Shown: positions 25,046 through 34,070, counted from the first letter of the stretch. The stretch: DNA of 44,789 nucleotides from Bryobacteraceae bacterium (GCA_025928545.1 JAICJH010000055.1:1-44789); one strand, 5' to 3'. Numbers and translations: made by a program. The notes: generated by a model not told the origin, from the letters alone.

Positions 25046-25867
25046 ATGGGAGAATCCAGCATACTTTGGCTGCGGGTTGCCGCATGCCTGTATTTTTTCG
25101 GCCTTGTGGACGCCACCATCACGATTTTGCGGCGACGCGAGAATTTTTTTCGCGTGGCGGCGGGCGCCTTCAGTATCGGCGTGATGTTTCATCTGGTGTC
25201 GCTGGTGGAACAGGGCCTGGCGATGCAGCATTTCCCGGCAACGGACATTCTGGAAAGCATGTCGTTCTGCGGGCTCATTGTCGCAGTGACATTTGTGGCG
25301 ATTCGCTGGCGATATAAGGATGAGGCCGCCAGTCTGAGCGTTTTCATTTTTCCGCTGGTATTTCTGATGACGTTCATGGCGGCGCTGCGAAATCCTGTGT
25401 CGACATGGAGCAGCGAGACGGCGCGCGGGACCTGGCTGATCATCCATATTGTTGCTGAACTTCTGGGATATGCCGCGCTGTTGTTTACAGCCATCGGATC
25501 GGTGCTGTATCTGATTCAGGAGCGGCAACTCAAGCGCAAAGTGGTGCCCTCGCTTTACCGGATGCTGCCACCGCTCGGCACCCTGGATAATCTGATTCTG
25601 AAATCTCTCAGCGCGGGGTTCGTGTTCATCACTACGGGGCTGATTATTGCGATCGTGTGGGCCTTCATTGAACATGGCACACGCTGGATCGGCAACAGCA
25701 GCATCACGTTGTCTTTTGTGACGTGGGGCGTTTATCTGGCTCTGGTCTTTTTCCGTGTCAGCGCGGGCTGGCGTGGACGGAAGGCCGCAATACTCTCACT
25801 GGTCGCTCTGGCTTTTTGCGCGATTACTTTCGCCGCGCACGCCGGGCTGCAGAATCGGCTCCTGTAA
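25046..25867 (+). CDS. CcsA/HemX-like cytochrome c assembly membrane protein
   Basis: 273 residues with eight predicted membrane segments. The conserved CcsA/HemX pattern is visible: the Trp-containing segment STWSSETARGTWLIIHIVAE, and histidines in FHLVSL, IHIVAE and the C-terminal part. In this position, directly overlapping hemA (TAATG), such proteins are called HemX and are thought to handle heme or to tune HemA abundance; CcsA itself delivers heme for cytochrome c. A plus-strand TATAAT (25019-25024) 21 bp before the start is a plausible -10. Confidence 0.85.
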   Translation: MGESSILWLRVAACLYFFGLVDATITILRRRENFFRVAAGAFSIGVMFHLVSLVEQGLAMQHFPATDILESMSFCGLIVAVTFVAIRWRYKDEAASLSVFIFPLVFLMTFMAALRNPVSTWSSETARGTWLIIHIVAELLGYAALLFTAIGSVLYLIQERQLKRKVVPSLYRMLPPLGTLDNLILKSLSAGFVFITTGLIIAIVWAFIEHGTRWIGNSSITLSFVTWGVYLALVFFRVSAGWRGRKAAILSLVALAFCAITFAAHAGLQNRLL

Positions 25868-27138
25868 TGAAGCTATTGCTCACAGGTCTAAGCCACAAAA
25901 CGGCACCGGTGCATCTGCGGGAGAAACTCGCGATCTCCGAAACGCTGCTGCCCCGCGCGCTCCAGGAACTCCAGAAGCTGGGTGCGGCGGAAGCGGTGGT
26001 GCTTTCCACCTGTAACCGCGTTGAGTTCGCGGTGTCAACTTCGGATGAAGTAGATCCAGGCCCGGTGCTCGACCGGTTTCTGGTGGAGTGGCAGATTCCG
26101 CGCACCGCATTTGAAGGCCATTTGTACCGCTTCGAATCGCGGGAAGCGATTCAACATATCTTCCGGGTGGCTGCGAGCCTGGATTCCATGGTGGTGGGCG
26201 AACCGCAGATCCTGGGGCAGATGAAGGCTGCGTATGCGGCCGCAAAAACCGAAGGCTCGGTCGGCGGCATGCTGGAAACGGTGCTGACGCGAGCTTTCGG
26301 AGCCGCCAAGCGCGTGCGCACGGAAACCGGCATCGGCCACATGGCAGTGTCGGTCAGCTATGCGGCAGTTGAACTGGCGCGGCGGATTTTCGGCTCGCTG
26401 AACGGCCAGAAGGTGTTGATCATCGGGTCGGGCAAAATGGGCGAGTTGGCGGCGAAGCATCTGCGGCGATCCGGCGCGAACAAGATTTTCGTCACCAACC
26501 GGACCTACGCCCGGGCGGAAGAAATGGCCCGGTTGTTCGATGGGAAGGCGATCGATTACGCTGCGTTTCCCGCCATGCTGCATGAGATCGATATCGTGAT
26601 CGCTTCGAGCGGCGCGCCGCACTTTATTCTCACGCGGGAGGCAATGCAGAAGGTCATCGCCCAGCGCAGGAATAAGCCGATGTTCCTGATCGATATCGCG
26701 GTGCCACGCAATATCGATCCGGCCGTGAACGAAATCGACGGCGTGTTTCTTTACGATGTGGACGATCTGGCGGGTGTGGTGAACGCCAATCTGAAGGAAC
26801 GCGAGAAGCAGGCGGAGCAGGCCGAAGCAATCGTCGCCGAAGAGGTGGAGCTGATGATGGCGCGGCTGAGGATCGAGGGAGTTACGCCGACGATCGTCAG
26901 CCTGCAGGCTCAACTGGAAGAAATTCGGGCGGGTGAAGTCGCCAGAGCGCTGCGGCGGGTACAGGGGTTGACGCCGGAACAGGCGCAACAAATCGAGACG
27001 CTGCTGCAAAACACCACGCGCTCCATCGTCAACAAAATTGCACACGGTCCGATTTCGGAATTGCGGCGCAATGCCACGGAACCGGAAGGGGATCATGCCA
27101 TTGAAGTGATCCGGAAGGTTTTTCACCTGCACCAGTAG
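25867..27138 (+). CDS. hemA: Glutamyl-tRNA reductase
   Basis: 423 residues from the ATG at 25867, which shares its A with the TAA of the previous gene; the longer frame upstream is coding sequence of ccsA in another frame. It reduces glutamyl-tRNA to glutamate-1-semialdehyde with NADPH, the first committed step of C5 tetrapyrrole synthesis. GLSHKTAPVHLREKLA and the nucleophile Cys49 in LSTCNRVE mark the catalytic domain; VLIIGSGKMGELAAKHL is the NADPH-binding site; the C-terminal dimerisation helix (about 320-415) is intact. The partner hemL is not in the window. Confidence 0.97.
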   Translation: MKLLLTGLSHKTAPVHLREKLAISETLLPRALQELQKLGAAEAVVLSTCNRVEFAVSTSDEVDPGPVLDRFLVEWQIPRTAFEGHLYRFESREAIQHIFRVAASLDSMVVGEPQILGQMKAAYAAAKTEGSVGGMLETVLTRAFGAAKRVRTETGIGHMAVSVSYAAVELARRIFGSLNGQKVLIIGSGKMGELAAKHLRRSGANKIFVTNRTYARAEEMARLFDGKAIDYAAFPAMLHEIDIVIASSGAPHFILTREAMQKVIAQRRNKPMFLIDIAVPRNIDPAVNEIDGVFLYDVDDLAGVVNANLKEREKQAEQAEAIVAEEVELMMARLRIEGVTPTIVSLQAQLEEIRAGEVARALRRVQGLTPEQAQQIETLLQNTTRSIVNKIAHGPISELRRNATEPEGDHAIEVIRKVFHLHQ

Positions 27139-27183
27139 GGGCGGGTCCGGCTTGCGGCGCAGGGCTCTCGTTACACTGAAAAC

Positions 27184-28158
27184 ATGCTCGTCATCGGGTC
27201 ACGTGGCTCGCAGCTTGCCTTGTGGCAGGCCAACCATATTAAAGCGCGCCTGGAAGCGCGGGGGGTCGAAACCCGCATCGAGGTGATCCACACCACGGGC
27301 GACCGTGTCACGGATGCTCCTTTGCATCAGGTGGGCGGCAAGGGCCTGTTCACGAAGGAAATTGAAGAAGCGCTGCTCGATAAGCGGATCGATCTGGCGG
27401 TCCACAGCCTGAAGGATTTGCCCACGGAGTTACCCAAGGGTCTTGTGCTCGCGGCAATTCCGGAACGGGAAGATCAGCGCGATGCGATTGTGGGGGGAAA
27501 ACTACGCGACCTGAAATTCGGCGCGCGGGTAGGAACAAGTTCCCTGCGGCGAATCGCGCAACTGCGACGCATCCGCCCCGATCTGGACATTCAGTCAATC
27601 CGCGGCAATGTGGACACGCGCATCAAGAAAGTAGAGAGAGGCGAATACGATGCGATCGTTCTCGCAGCCGCGGGGCTGAGGCGGCTGGGGTGGGACAACA
27701 TCATTGCCGAAACGTTCCGGCCGGATATCATGTGCCCGGCAGTAGCGCAAGGCGCGCTGGGAATTGAAACACTGGAACACGGCGCGGGGTTCGACACCTG
27801 CTCGCAACTGGACGATCCGTGGACGCGGCTACCTGTGATGGCGGAACGCACCATGCTGGCGGAACTGGGCGGCGGTTGCCAGGTTCCGATCGGCGCGTTT
27901 GCCACGCTGGAGAACACCGAGATGTTTCTGACCGGCGCGGTGTTTTCGCCGGATGGTTCGGTGATGATCCGGTACACGGCGACCGGCGAATTCACGAAAC
28001 CCTCAGAGCTGGGACGCAGCGTAGCCAGAGTATTGCTGGAACGCGGGGCGCGTGAAATTCTGGATACGGTCTATGCCACGTCGCTCGAACACGACGGCGC
28101 GGCGGGATCGACCCTGGGCGATGGAGCGCCTCACCACCGCGGGGACGAACCCGCATGA
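27184..28158 (+). CDS. hemC: Hydroxymethylbilane synthase (porphobilinogen deaminase)
   Basis: 324 residues. It polymerises four porphobilinogens to hydroxymethylbilane using a dipyrromethane cofactor. IGSRGSQLALWQ, DLAVHSLKDLPTELP, VGTSSLRRIAQL and the cofactor-bearing Cys232 in GGGCQVPIGA are all present. The C-terminus is about 15 residues longer than usual (GDGAPHHRGDEPA) and the last codons overlap the next gene's ATG by 4 nt. Separated from hemA by 45 bp. Confidence 0.97.
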   Translation: MLVIGSRGSQLALWQANHIKARLEARGVETRIEVIHTTGDRVTDAPLHQVGGKGLFTKEIEEALLDKRIDLAVHSLKDLPTELPKGLVLAAIPEREDQRDAIVGGKLRDLKFGARVGTSSLRRIAQLRRIRPDLDIQSIRGNVDTRIKKVERGEYDAIVLAAAGLRRLGWDNIIAETFRPDIMCPAVAQGALGIETLEHGAGFDTCSQLDDPWTRLPVMAERTMLAELGGGCQVPIGAFATLENTEMFLTGAVFSPDGSVMIRYTATGEFTKPSELGRSVARVLLERGAREILDTVYATSLEHDGAAGSTLGDGAPHHRGDEPA

Positions 28159-29639
28159 GCAAGGTCTACCTGGTCGGTGCGGGACCAGGAGATCCGGAAC
28201 TCATTACGCTCAAAGCCCGGCGGCTGCTGGAATCGGCCGACGTTATTCTCTACGATCATCTTGCCAACCCGGCCCTGCTGGCATTTGCGCCAGCGGCGGC
28301 TGAGCTTATCTATGTCGGCAAGAAGAAATCCGACCATGCGTTTTCGCAGGAGCAGATTTGCGAACTGCTGGTGGAGCGCGGGCGACGCGGGCTGAACGTA
28401 GTTCGGCTGAAGGGCGGCGATCCGTTTATTTTCGGACGCGGCGGAGAGGAAGCCGAAGCGCTGGCGGATGCGAGGCTGGCATTCGAAGTGGTCCCCGGGG
28501 TCACATCGCCACTGGGCATTGCCGCGTATACGGGGGTGCCGCTGACGCATCGCGATCATACGTCGGTGGTGACGTTCATTACCGGGCACGACGTGGCGAA
28601 TATCGACTGGGGCAAGGTCGGCACTTCGGAAACGCTCGTTATCTTCATGGGGCTTTCGCAATTCGATGAAATCGCTTCGCGGATCGTCGAAGGTGGGCGC
28701 GCGGCGTCGACACCCGCCATGGTGGTGCGATGGGGGACCCGGCCCAACCAGGAAGTGCTTGCCGGAACTCTGGCAACATTGCCTGCGATGATTCACGATC
28801 ATGGACTGAAACCACCGGCAACGATTATCGTGGGCGATGTGGTGGGGCTGCGCGGCAAACTGAGCTGGTTCGAGAAGCTGCCGCTGGCCGGGCAGCGGAT
28901 TGTCGTCACGCGCGCGAAGGACCAGGCGGATTCGCTGAGCACGCCTTTGAGGCATCTGGGAGCGGAAGTAGTGGAGCTTCCCACGATTGAAATTCAGCCG
29001 GCTCAGAACTACGGCCCGCTGGATACCGCCATTAAAGGGCTCTCGGATTACGACTGGCTGATCTTCACGAGCGTGAACGGCGTACGATTTTTCCTGGAGC
29101 GGCTGGACAAGAGCGCGATGGATCTGCGCGGCATTCGAGGCAGACTGTGCGCGATCGGTCCGGCAACCCGCGATGCGCTGGAACGGTTCCATTTGAAAGT
29201 GGACGTGATGGCGGACGAGTATGTGGCGGAAGGTTTGCTGCGCTCGCTCGAAGCTTTCGAGTTAAACCGGACCCGGGTGTTGATTGCGCGGGCCGCAGTG
29301 GCGAGAGATATCCTGCCCGATGAGTTGCGGAAGCGCGGGGCGCACGTCGACGTGGTGGAGGCTTACCGGACCGGAGTGCCGGTCGATCTGGCGGCGCGTG
29401 CCGCGGGCGTGCTGGCATCGAAGACCGACTGGGTGACGTTTACCAGTTCATCCACGGCGAATAATCTCATCTCTGCCTGCGGAGCCGATGCGCTCCGGGG
29501 AGTGCGGGTGGCGAGCATTGGGCCGGTCACCAGCGCCACGCTGAATGACGCCGGTGTTCCGGTGAACGTGGAAGCCTCTCCGCATACGGTACCGGGATTG
29601 ATTGAAGGGATTCTGTCAGCGGGTATAATCGAAAAGTGA
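28155..29639 (+). CDS. cobA-hemD: Fused uroporphyrinogen-III methyltransferase / uroporphyrinogen-III synthase
   Basis: 494 residues in two enzymes. The N-terminal half (1-245) is SUMT: VYLVGAGPGDPELITLKA, VVRLKGGDPFIFGRGGEE and GVPLTHRDHTSVVTFITGHD. It makes precorrin-2 for siroheme or cobalamin. The C-terminal half (about 250-490) is HemD (IVVTRAKDQADSLSTPLRHL, TFTSSSTANNL), which closes hydroxymethylbilane to uroporphyrinogen III. The fusion lets one polypeptide make and methylate the branch-point intermediate. The ATG overlaps hemC's stop (ATGA). Such fusions are known in several phyla. Confidence 0.95.
   Translation: MSKVYLVGAGPGDPELITLKARRLLESADVILYDHLANPALLAFAPAAAELIYVGKKKSDHAFSQEQICELLVERGRRGLNVVRLKGGDPFIFGRGGEEAEALADARLAFEVVPGVTSPLGIAAYTGVPLTHRDHTSVVTFITGHDVANIDWGKVGTSETLVIFMGLSQFDEIASRIVEGGRAASTPAMVVRWGTRPNQEVLAGTLATLPAMIHDHGLKPPATIIVGDVVGLRGKLSWFEKLPLAGQRIVVTRAKDQADSLSTPLRHLGAEVVELPTIEIQPAQNYGPLDTAIKGLSDYDWLIFTSVNGVRFFLERLDKSAMDLRGIRGRLCAIGPATRDALERFHLKVDVMADEYVAEGLLRSLEAFELNRTRVLIARAAVARDILPDELRKRGAHVDVVEAYRTGVPVDLAARAAGVLASKTDWVTFTSSSTANNLISACGADALRGVRVASIGPVTSATLNDAGVPVNVEASPHTVPGLIEGILSAGIIEK
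29602..29629 (+). promoter_or_regulatory. Possible internal promoter before the lipoprotein gene
   Basis: TTGAAG (29602-29607), 16 bp, TATAAT (29624-29629), all within the last codons of cobA-hemD. The -10 lies 6 bp before the lipoprotein GTG, so a transcript from it would be nearly leaderless. The match is good but may be fortuitous. Confidence 0.35.
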
Positions 29640-30088
29640 AGATTCTCACGGCACTGGCCATAACTGCGCTTTTCCTCAGCGGATGCGCGAAGAAAAACGA
29701 CACGCCCGAAGCGATTAAGCAGGGCGTGATCCGCGATATTTCGAAGAGCTTTAACGTTTCGAATATGGACGTGATCGTGGATTCGGTTTCCTTCCGCGAC
29801 AAAGAGGCGGACGCGACGGTAACCTTCGTTGTCAAAGGCGGGAACGCCAGTCAGGGCATGTCGATGAAGTACCTGATGGAACGGCACGACGACGGCCAGT
29901 GGTACATCAAGAGTCGGGCGTCGGCAGCAGGAACGGCGGGGGCGGCCGGTGGATCCGGTGGAGCGATGCCCGCAGGTCATCCGGCGATGGGCGGCGGCGC
30001 GGCTCCGGATGACGCGACTCATGGAGCAGCTGCGGCCAGCGGTTCGAAACTCAATCTGCCTCCGGGTCATCCGGATCTCGGTCAATGA
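29636..30088 (+). CDS. Small lipoprotein with GHP-motif tail
   Basis: 150 residues from a GTG overlapping the previous stop by 4 nt. The signal ends in a lipobox (ALFLSGCAKK, Cys at about 17). The mature N-terminal domain (about 25-100, VIRDISKSFNVSNMDVIVDS, TFVVKGG) is a small alpha/beta fold. The tail is Gly/Ala-rich and repeats P-x-GHP (PAGHPAMGGG near 110, PPGHPDLGQ at the end), a motif seen in acidobacterial exported proteins. The stop overlaps the next start, so it is coupled to the flavoprotein gene. Function not known. Confidence 0.75.
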   Translation: MKILTALAITALFLSGCAKKNDTPEAIKQGVIRDISKSFNVSNMDVIVDSVSFRDKEADATVTFVVKGGNASQGMSMKYLMERHDDGQWYIKSRASAAGTAGAAGGSGGAMPAGHPAMGGGAAPDDATHGAAAASGSKLNLPPGHPDLGQ

Positions 30089-31230
30089 AGGTTGCCGTCC
30101 TTGGTGGCGGCCCTTCGGGCGCGTTCGCGGCTGAAAAGCTGTCGGCCGCCGGTATCCGGACAATTCTTTTCGACGAAAAACTTGCATGGGAGAAGCCATG
30201 TGGGGGCGGCCTGACCTGGAAGGCTTACTCGCAGTATCCGTTCCTGAAAGACGGAGCGACACCGAAAAAAGTGGTGACCAACTCGGTCCTCACGGTGCCG
30301 GGAAGCAAGCCTGCCAGCCTGACGCTGGATCATCCGATCCTCATCTATTCTCGTTATGAACTGAACGCGATGTTGCTGGACCGGGCGCAGAATGCCGGGG
30401 CGCAACTGGAGCGTACACGCGTGCTGGGGGCTGACCGGACCAGCACCGGATGGAGTATCCGGACGAAGGGTGGCGTAGTGGATACCGATTTCTGCATCAT
30501 GGCCGCGGGTGCACGGAATCCTTTGCGAAACCTGGGCACCGAATTGACACCCGGCGACTCGATGACGGCTCTGGGTTATTTTATTCCGGCTGAGCGCGCT
30601 CATATCGACATTCAGTTTTTTGACGGGCTGGCGGGATACATCTGGATTTTTCCGCGCTGCGGGCATCTTTCGGTGGGGATCTGCGGGAAGGAACCGGCGG
30701 CTTCATTGCGGACACGGCTGGAGCGGTATATCGAAGAGCAGGGGCTCTCGAAGGCCGGGGCTGCTTACTACGGACACGTCCTTCCCAGTCTGGAAGCGGG
30801 GGCCTGGAAACAGAATCGGGTTGCGGGAGATGGGTGGATGGCGGTGGGCGATGCCGCCGGCCTGGTGGATCCGATCACGGGCGAGGGGCTGTATTATGCG
30901 CTGCGTTCGGCGGATCTGGCTGCGCAGGCGATTATCGGAAGCGCGCCGGAGAACTATCCAAAATGCTTGCAGCAGGATATTGCGGACGATCTGGAATTCG
31001 CTTCCCGTCTGGCGAACCACTTCTTCCATGGTCGTTTTTTGTGGGGATCGGTAGTCAGCCGTATGGTGCAGTTCACGCGACTCAGTCCGACTTTTCGAGC
31101 GTTGATGCAGGATTTGTTTGCCGGAACGCAGCCGTACCTGGGGCTTCGGGAACGCGTCTATCGGGGGCTGAATAAGAGCTTGCGGGAGATTGCAGGTAGT
31201 AAGTTTTTGCCGGGGCGCGAGGCTGCGTAG
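30085..31230 (+). CDS. Geranylgeranyl-reductase-type FAD-dependent oxidoreductase
   Basis: 381 residues. The Rossmann start VAVLGGGPSGAFAAEKL binds FAD; PCGGGLTWKA (Cys39) is the redox-site motif of the GGR family; GYIWIFPRCGHLSVGICG (184-201) and the second FAD motif MAVGDAAGLVDPITGEGL (252-269) follow. GGR enzymes saturate isoprenoid double bonds of chlorophyll side chains, archaeal lipids or quinones. Its position at the end of a heme operon, coupled by ATGA to a lipoprotein, suggests work on a quinone or prenylated tetrapyrrole, but the substrate is unknown. Confidence 0.85.
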   Translation: MKVAVLGGGPSGAFAAEKLSAAGIRTILFDEKLAWEKPCGGGLTWKAYSQYPFLKDGATPKKVVTNSVLTVPGSKPASLTLDHPILIYSRYELNAMLLDRAQNAGAQLERTRVLGADRTSTGWSIRTKGGVVDTDFCIMAAGARNPLRNLGTELTPGDSMTALGYFIPAERAHIDIQFFDGLAGYIWIFPRCGHLSVGICGKEPAASLRTRLERYIEEQGLSKAGAAYYGHVLPSLEAGAWKQNRVAGDGWMAVGDAAGLVDPITGEGLYYALRSADLAAQAIIGSAPENYPKCLQQDIADDLEFASRLANHFFHGRFLWGSVVSRMVQFTRLSPTFRALMQDLFAGTQPYLGLRERVYRGLNKSLREIAGSKFLPGREAA

Positions 31231-31279
31231 GCAGAGGCGCGTTAGACGGACGGTTAGGAAACGGGACGTCAAGGTTAAC

Positions 31280-31308
31280 GGGGCGTAGCGGCCGTTCCGC
31301 TACGCCCC
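31280..31308. terminator. Bidirectional hairpin between convergent genes
   Basis: A perfect 12-bp GC-rich stem (GGGGCGTAGCGG with CCGCTACGCCCC) and a 5-nt loop sit between the convergent flavoprotein and repeat-protein genes. There is no T-run on either side, so it may stall or protect transcript ends more than terminate intrinsically. Confidence 0.6.
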
Positions 31309-31324
31309 GCACACAACGCTGCTG

Positions 31325-33283
31325 CTATTTCCCGCGCACGGTGATCTGCGTCCTTGCAAGCACCTTTCTGCTGGAGGCGTCCACAAGCGAAACAGCCCCG
31401 CCCAGGGATCCCTGAAACGACAGTCCCCAGTTCACGGGCTGGCTTTGGCAACGATTGTTCGAAGCAGGCGTTGACGAACAAACATCATAAGACTTGTTCC
31501 CCACCACGACTTCCACGATCACTTTACTGGCGCCGGGATTGCCATTACACGTCCAGGAAAAGGTTTCGGCCGATTGATTTGCCCACGTTCCGGAGCTGGC
31601 GTTAAATACGGGGACGGTGAAATTGCTGACGCTCTGGAGGCTTCGCATCGGAGTCCGATTGGCGTCCGTAAGCAGACGCTGGGGATCAATCGCGATGATC
31701 TGTGGCCCGCCGCCGGGAAGTTGCCCTCCACTGATCTGAGCGCCACCACCAGGAAACTGGCCACCGCTGATCTGAGGTCCGTTACCCGGCATCTGGCCAG
31801 CGCTGATTTTGCCGGGATCGAGGGTTCCAAGCTTGAGATTGGCCGCACTGCCGGGAAGTGCGCCGGACTTAAGGTCTCCAGCGCCATTCGACATAATCCC
31901 GCCGAGCGCCTGTTGCAACTGAGCCTGAGACACAGTCTTGAAGGTTCCACCGGAATCGCTCACCAACCCGCCGAGATCGCTCGTGATCAAAGGCAGACCA
32001 TTGTTGCCGATGAGCACCGAGCCCTTCAGGGTCACGTTCGAACCTGCCTGGAGGATGTATTGGCCGAGCGAGTCAATCACATAGCCCCCCTGCACCTTTG
32101 CAACAGTGCGATCCGGCGCCACCTGGAGAACTACACCGCTTCCTCCGTTTCCCACGACGTTACCTCCGCCTGCTGCGACAATGTTCCCGCCACCGGCGGC
32201 CACAATATTCCCTCCGCCCGCTGCGACGATATTCCCGCCGCCTGCTGCGACAATGTTCCCCCCACCCGCTGCCACAATGTTGCCTCCGTTCGTGTTTACA
32301 AGGTTCGCTACCTTCAGATTGAGATTCCGGTCGAGGTAATACACATGGGCGGGATCCTGAACGAGCGTGCCATCGGCAGCCCATAGTTGGCCGGAGGGCG
32401 TGAGCAGCCTCCCACTGGGGTTAATGGTTACCGGGCGCCCCTGGACCGTAATCGTGACCCCAATCGTCGTGATCTGCATGCTGACGCCGTTCGACACAGG
32501 GGCGTTGCTGCATCTGTCGATCAGTGTCATCGTAACCTGCGCGGGACTGGTTATCGTCGGGGCATTAAACGTGTACGAGTTCGAAGTATTCGGGACGCGG
32601 TTCACAAAGTTATAGTCATTGCCGAAGATGCCGCCGGCGAACTGCAGCCGCACGCCGTCCGAGCACCGTGTCGGCAATGCCGGACTCCAGGAAATCGTGA
32701 CAGGCTTCCCGCTCTGAACTGATGACGGAGCCGAGAGCGAAACCCGACTGACCGCCTGAGGTGGTACCGCAGCCGCGGTCGGCGACAGGTGCCTGCGAAT
32801 CGCGTCCAGCAGGCCAGGAAAATTACTCCACCCATCCTGAGCCCCGTTCGGAAGTATATAGGTTCTGATGTTGCACTGATTTTGGGTACTGCCAGGCCGG
32901 CCGCCTTCCATCACCGTCGGGTCGTGACCATTGATTTGAAGACCGAGCTTGTAATAGCCCTGCGCCATCCAGGGATCCTGGCAAACCTGCGAGGCTTTCA
33001 CCAGGGGAATCAAATCCGTGGTGGAACTGAACGAACCGCCCGCATACCGGCCGGGATCGCATTCGCCATTGGCAGAGGGCAGGTACAGCCCATTCGCTCC
33101 ACGCGCATTCGCCGCAGCCTGGCTGGTATAAGGGTCCCTGCTCAGCCCGGTGCGGAACGCCGAATTGATGATGTCCCCCCTGTTGGCGGTCGGACACTGC
33201 GCCCGCAGACCCTGCGAGGCGGACAGGAACACAACAAGTCCCGCCAGCCATGTAGATTTCAACAGTACTTTCGATATCGTCAT
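31325..33283 (-). CDS. Exported multi-domain protein with GGGNIVAA octapeptide repeats
   Basis: 652 residues from the second of two close ATGs (33283): the AAGGGGAG ribosome site abuts the first ATG (33289) but lies 6 nt from this one. A Sec signal is followed by a Cys-containing domain (about 30-165, DIINSAFRTGLSRDPYTSQA, PWMAQGYYKLGLQINGHDP), an Ig-like domain (about 180-270, VSLSAPSSVQSGKPVTISWS), then five octapeptides GGGNIVAA (about 333-372). A beta-rich region with VTLKGSVLIGNNGLP, repeats QISGGQFPGGG and QISGGQLPGGG (about 500-525), and a last Ig-like domain (560-650) complete it. The octapeptides could form a beta-roll. Not recognised as a known family; an extracellular adhesive or matrix role is a guess. 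Confidence 0.75.
   Translation of the reverse strand: MTISKVLLKSTWLAGLVVFLSASQGLRAQCPTANRGDIINSAFRTGLSRDPYTSQAAANARGANGLYLPSANGECDPGRYAGGSFSSTTDLIPLVKASQVCQDPWMAQGYYKLGLQINGHDPTVMEGGRPGSTQNQCNIRTYILPNGAQDGWSNFPGLLDAIRRHLSPTAAAVPPQAVSRVSLSAPSSVQSGKPVTISWSPALPTRCSDGVRLQFAGGIFGNDYNFVNRVPNTSNSYTFNAPTITSPAQVTMTLIDRCSNAPVSNGVSMQITTIGVTITVQGRPVTINPSGRLLTPSGQLWAADGTLVQDPAHVYYLDRNLNLKVANLVNTNGGNIVAAGGGNIVAAGGGNIVAAGGGNIVAAGGGNIVAAGGGNVVGNGGSGVVLQVAPDRTVAKVQGGYVIDSLGQYILQAGSNVTLKGSVLIGNNGLPLITSDLGGLVSDSGGTFKTVSQAQLQQALGGIMSNGAGDLKSGALPGSAANLKLGTLDPGKISAGQMPGNGPQISGGQFPGGGAQISGGQLPGGGPQIIAIDPQRLLTDANRTPMRSLQSVSNFTVPVFNASSGTWANQSAETFSWTCNGNPGASKVIVEVVVGNKSYDVCSSTPASNNRCQSQPVNWGLSFQGSLGGAVSLVDASSRKVLARTQITVRGK
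32169..32288 (-). repeat. Five 24-bp coding tandem repeats (GGGNIVAA)
   Basis: Five consecutive 24-bp units (32169-32192, 32193-32216, 32217-32240, 32241-32264, 32265-32288) plus a partial at 32153-32168. All encode the same octapeptide but differ at synonymous positions, so the peptide is under selection while the DNA has drifted. Confidence 0.9.
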
Positions 33284-33314
33284 TTCCATCTCCCCTTATC
33301 TCCGATTTCCCTCG

Positions 33315-34070
33315 TTACGGCTTCTCACACACCACAATTTCCCCACCGTCCCTGCTGCTCCGGATACTGACTGTAGGCCGTCCGCCCGGTTCGTAGTACA
33401 TGGCATACGTACCCGCGGGAATTCCCTTCTCAAGCGACCCGCCATGGAAGGTCACACGACCATTGGCGGGGTCAACCGAGTAAGTCCCTTTGGCTCCGCC
33501 CGAGTCAGTATACTGCCCGCCGGCTCCGATCGTGAAATTGAGCAAACCATTCGCGTGCCCGCCCGACCAGCATTCAAAGGCGCCCGGCACAACACCGCCG
33601 GCAACCCGCTGGGGCTGCGGAGGCGCCGCCATCGGTGCTCTTCCCGCAACGGTTCCCGTCAAAGTATTTACCGGCACACTGGAAATGCCCGCCGCGGGAT
33701 TGGGATCGCACTTCCTCGCGTCCGGCGTCATTTTTCCATCTACATGCCAAACCGCTCCGTCCGTCCAGAGCGTGTAGGGCTCATTCTCGATGTGCGCAAC
33801 GCAGGTTTGTCCGTAATAACGATTTGGTGGATAGCCTACGTCGTAGTCGCGAATAATCACGCTGACGCTATACCGGTACGATGTACCCTGTCCCCCGATC
33901 AGCTTCACACTCTGAAAGAGCACGTTCCGTTCTTTGGCGGCGTCCGGCTTGAGCTTCATCCACTGGGCATCCAGAATCTGCTGTGCGTCCGCAACGGTGG
34001 GCGCGGCCGCGAAGGCCGTCACCGATACCGCAAACCCGAGGAGCAATGCTTTACGCAATTCGTTATTCAT
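33315..34070 (-). CDS. Exported protein of unknown function
   Basis: 251 residues from the ATG at 34070; GAGG is 6 nt upstream, and a TTG directly before it is not needed. Sec signal LRKALLLGFAVSVTAFAAAP TVADA-type, then an alpha/beta N-terminal half (VLFQSVKLIGGQGTSYRYSV, YYGQTCVAHIENEP) and a C-terminal domain (about 165-250, PGAFECWSGGHANGLLNFTI, GTYAMYYEPGGRPTVSIRSS) that resembles a small beta domain found in other acidobacterial secreted proteins. It precedes the repeat protein by 31 bp on the same strand, so the two are likely one operon and may act together outside the cell. Confidence 0.7.
   Translation of the reverse strand: MNNELRKALLLGFAVSVTAFAAAPTVADAQQILDAQWMKLKPDAAKERNVLFQSVKLIGGQGTSYRYSVSVIIRDYDVGYPPNRYYGQTCVAHIENEPYTLWTDGAVWHVDGKMTPDARKCDPNPAAGISSVPVNTLTGTVAGRAPMAAPPQPQRVAGGVVPGAFECWSGGHANGLLNFTIGAGGQYTDSGGAKGTYSVDPANGRVTFHGGSLEKGIPAGTYAMYYEPGGRPTVSIRSSRDGGEIVVCEKP

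Noticed and set aside
24974..25675. 234-codon upstream extension of mtaB
   Set aside because: It overlaps the ccsA-like gene on the opposite strand, is His/Gln/Arg-rich shadow sequence, and all MtaB motifs start after the Met at 24973.
32153..32288. Regular 24-bp repeats resembling a CRISPR array
   Set aside because: No spacers; the units are contiguous, multiples of three, and encode a constant octapeptide inside a long gene.
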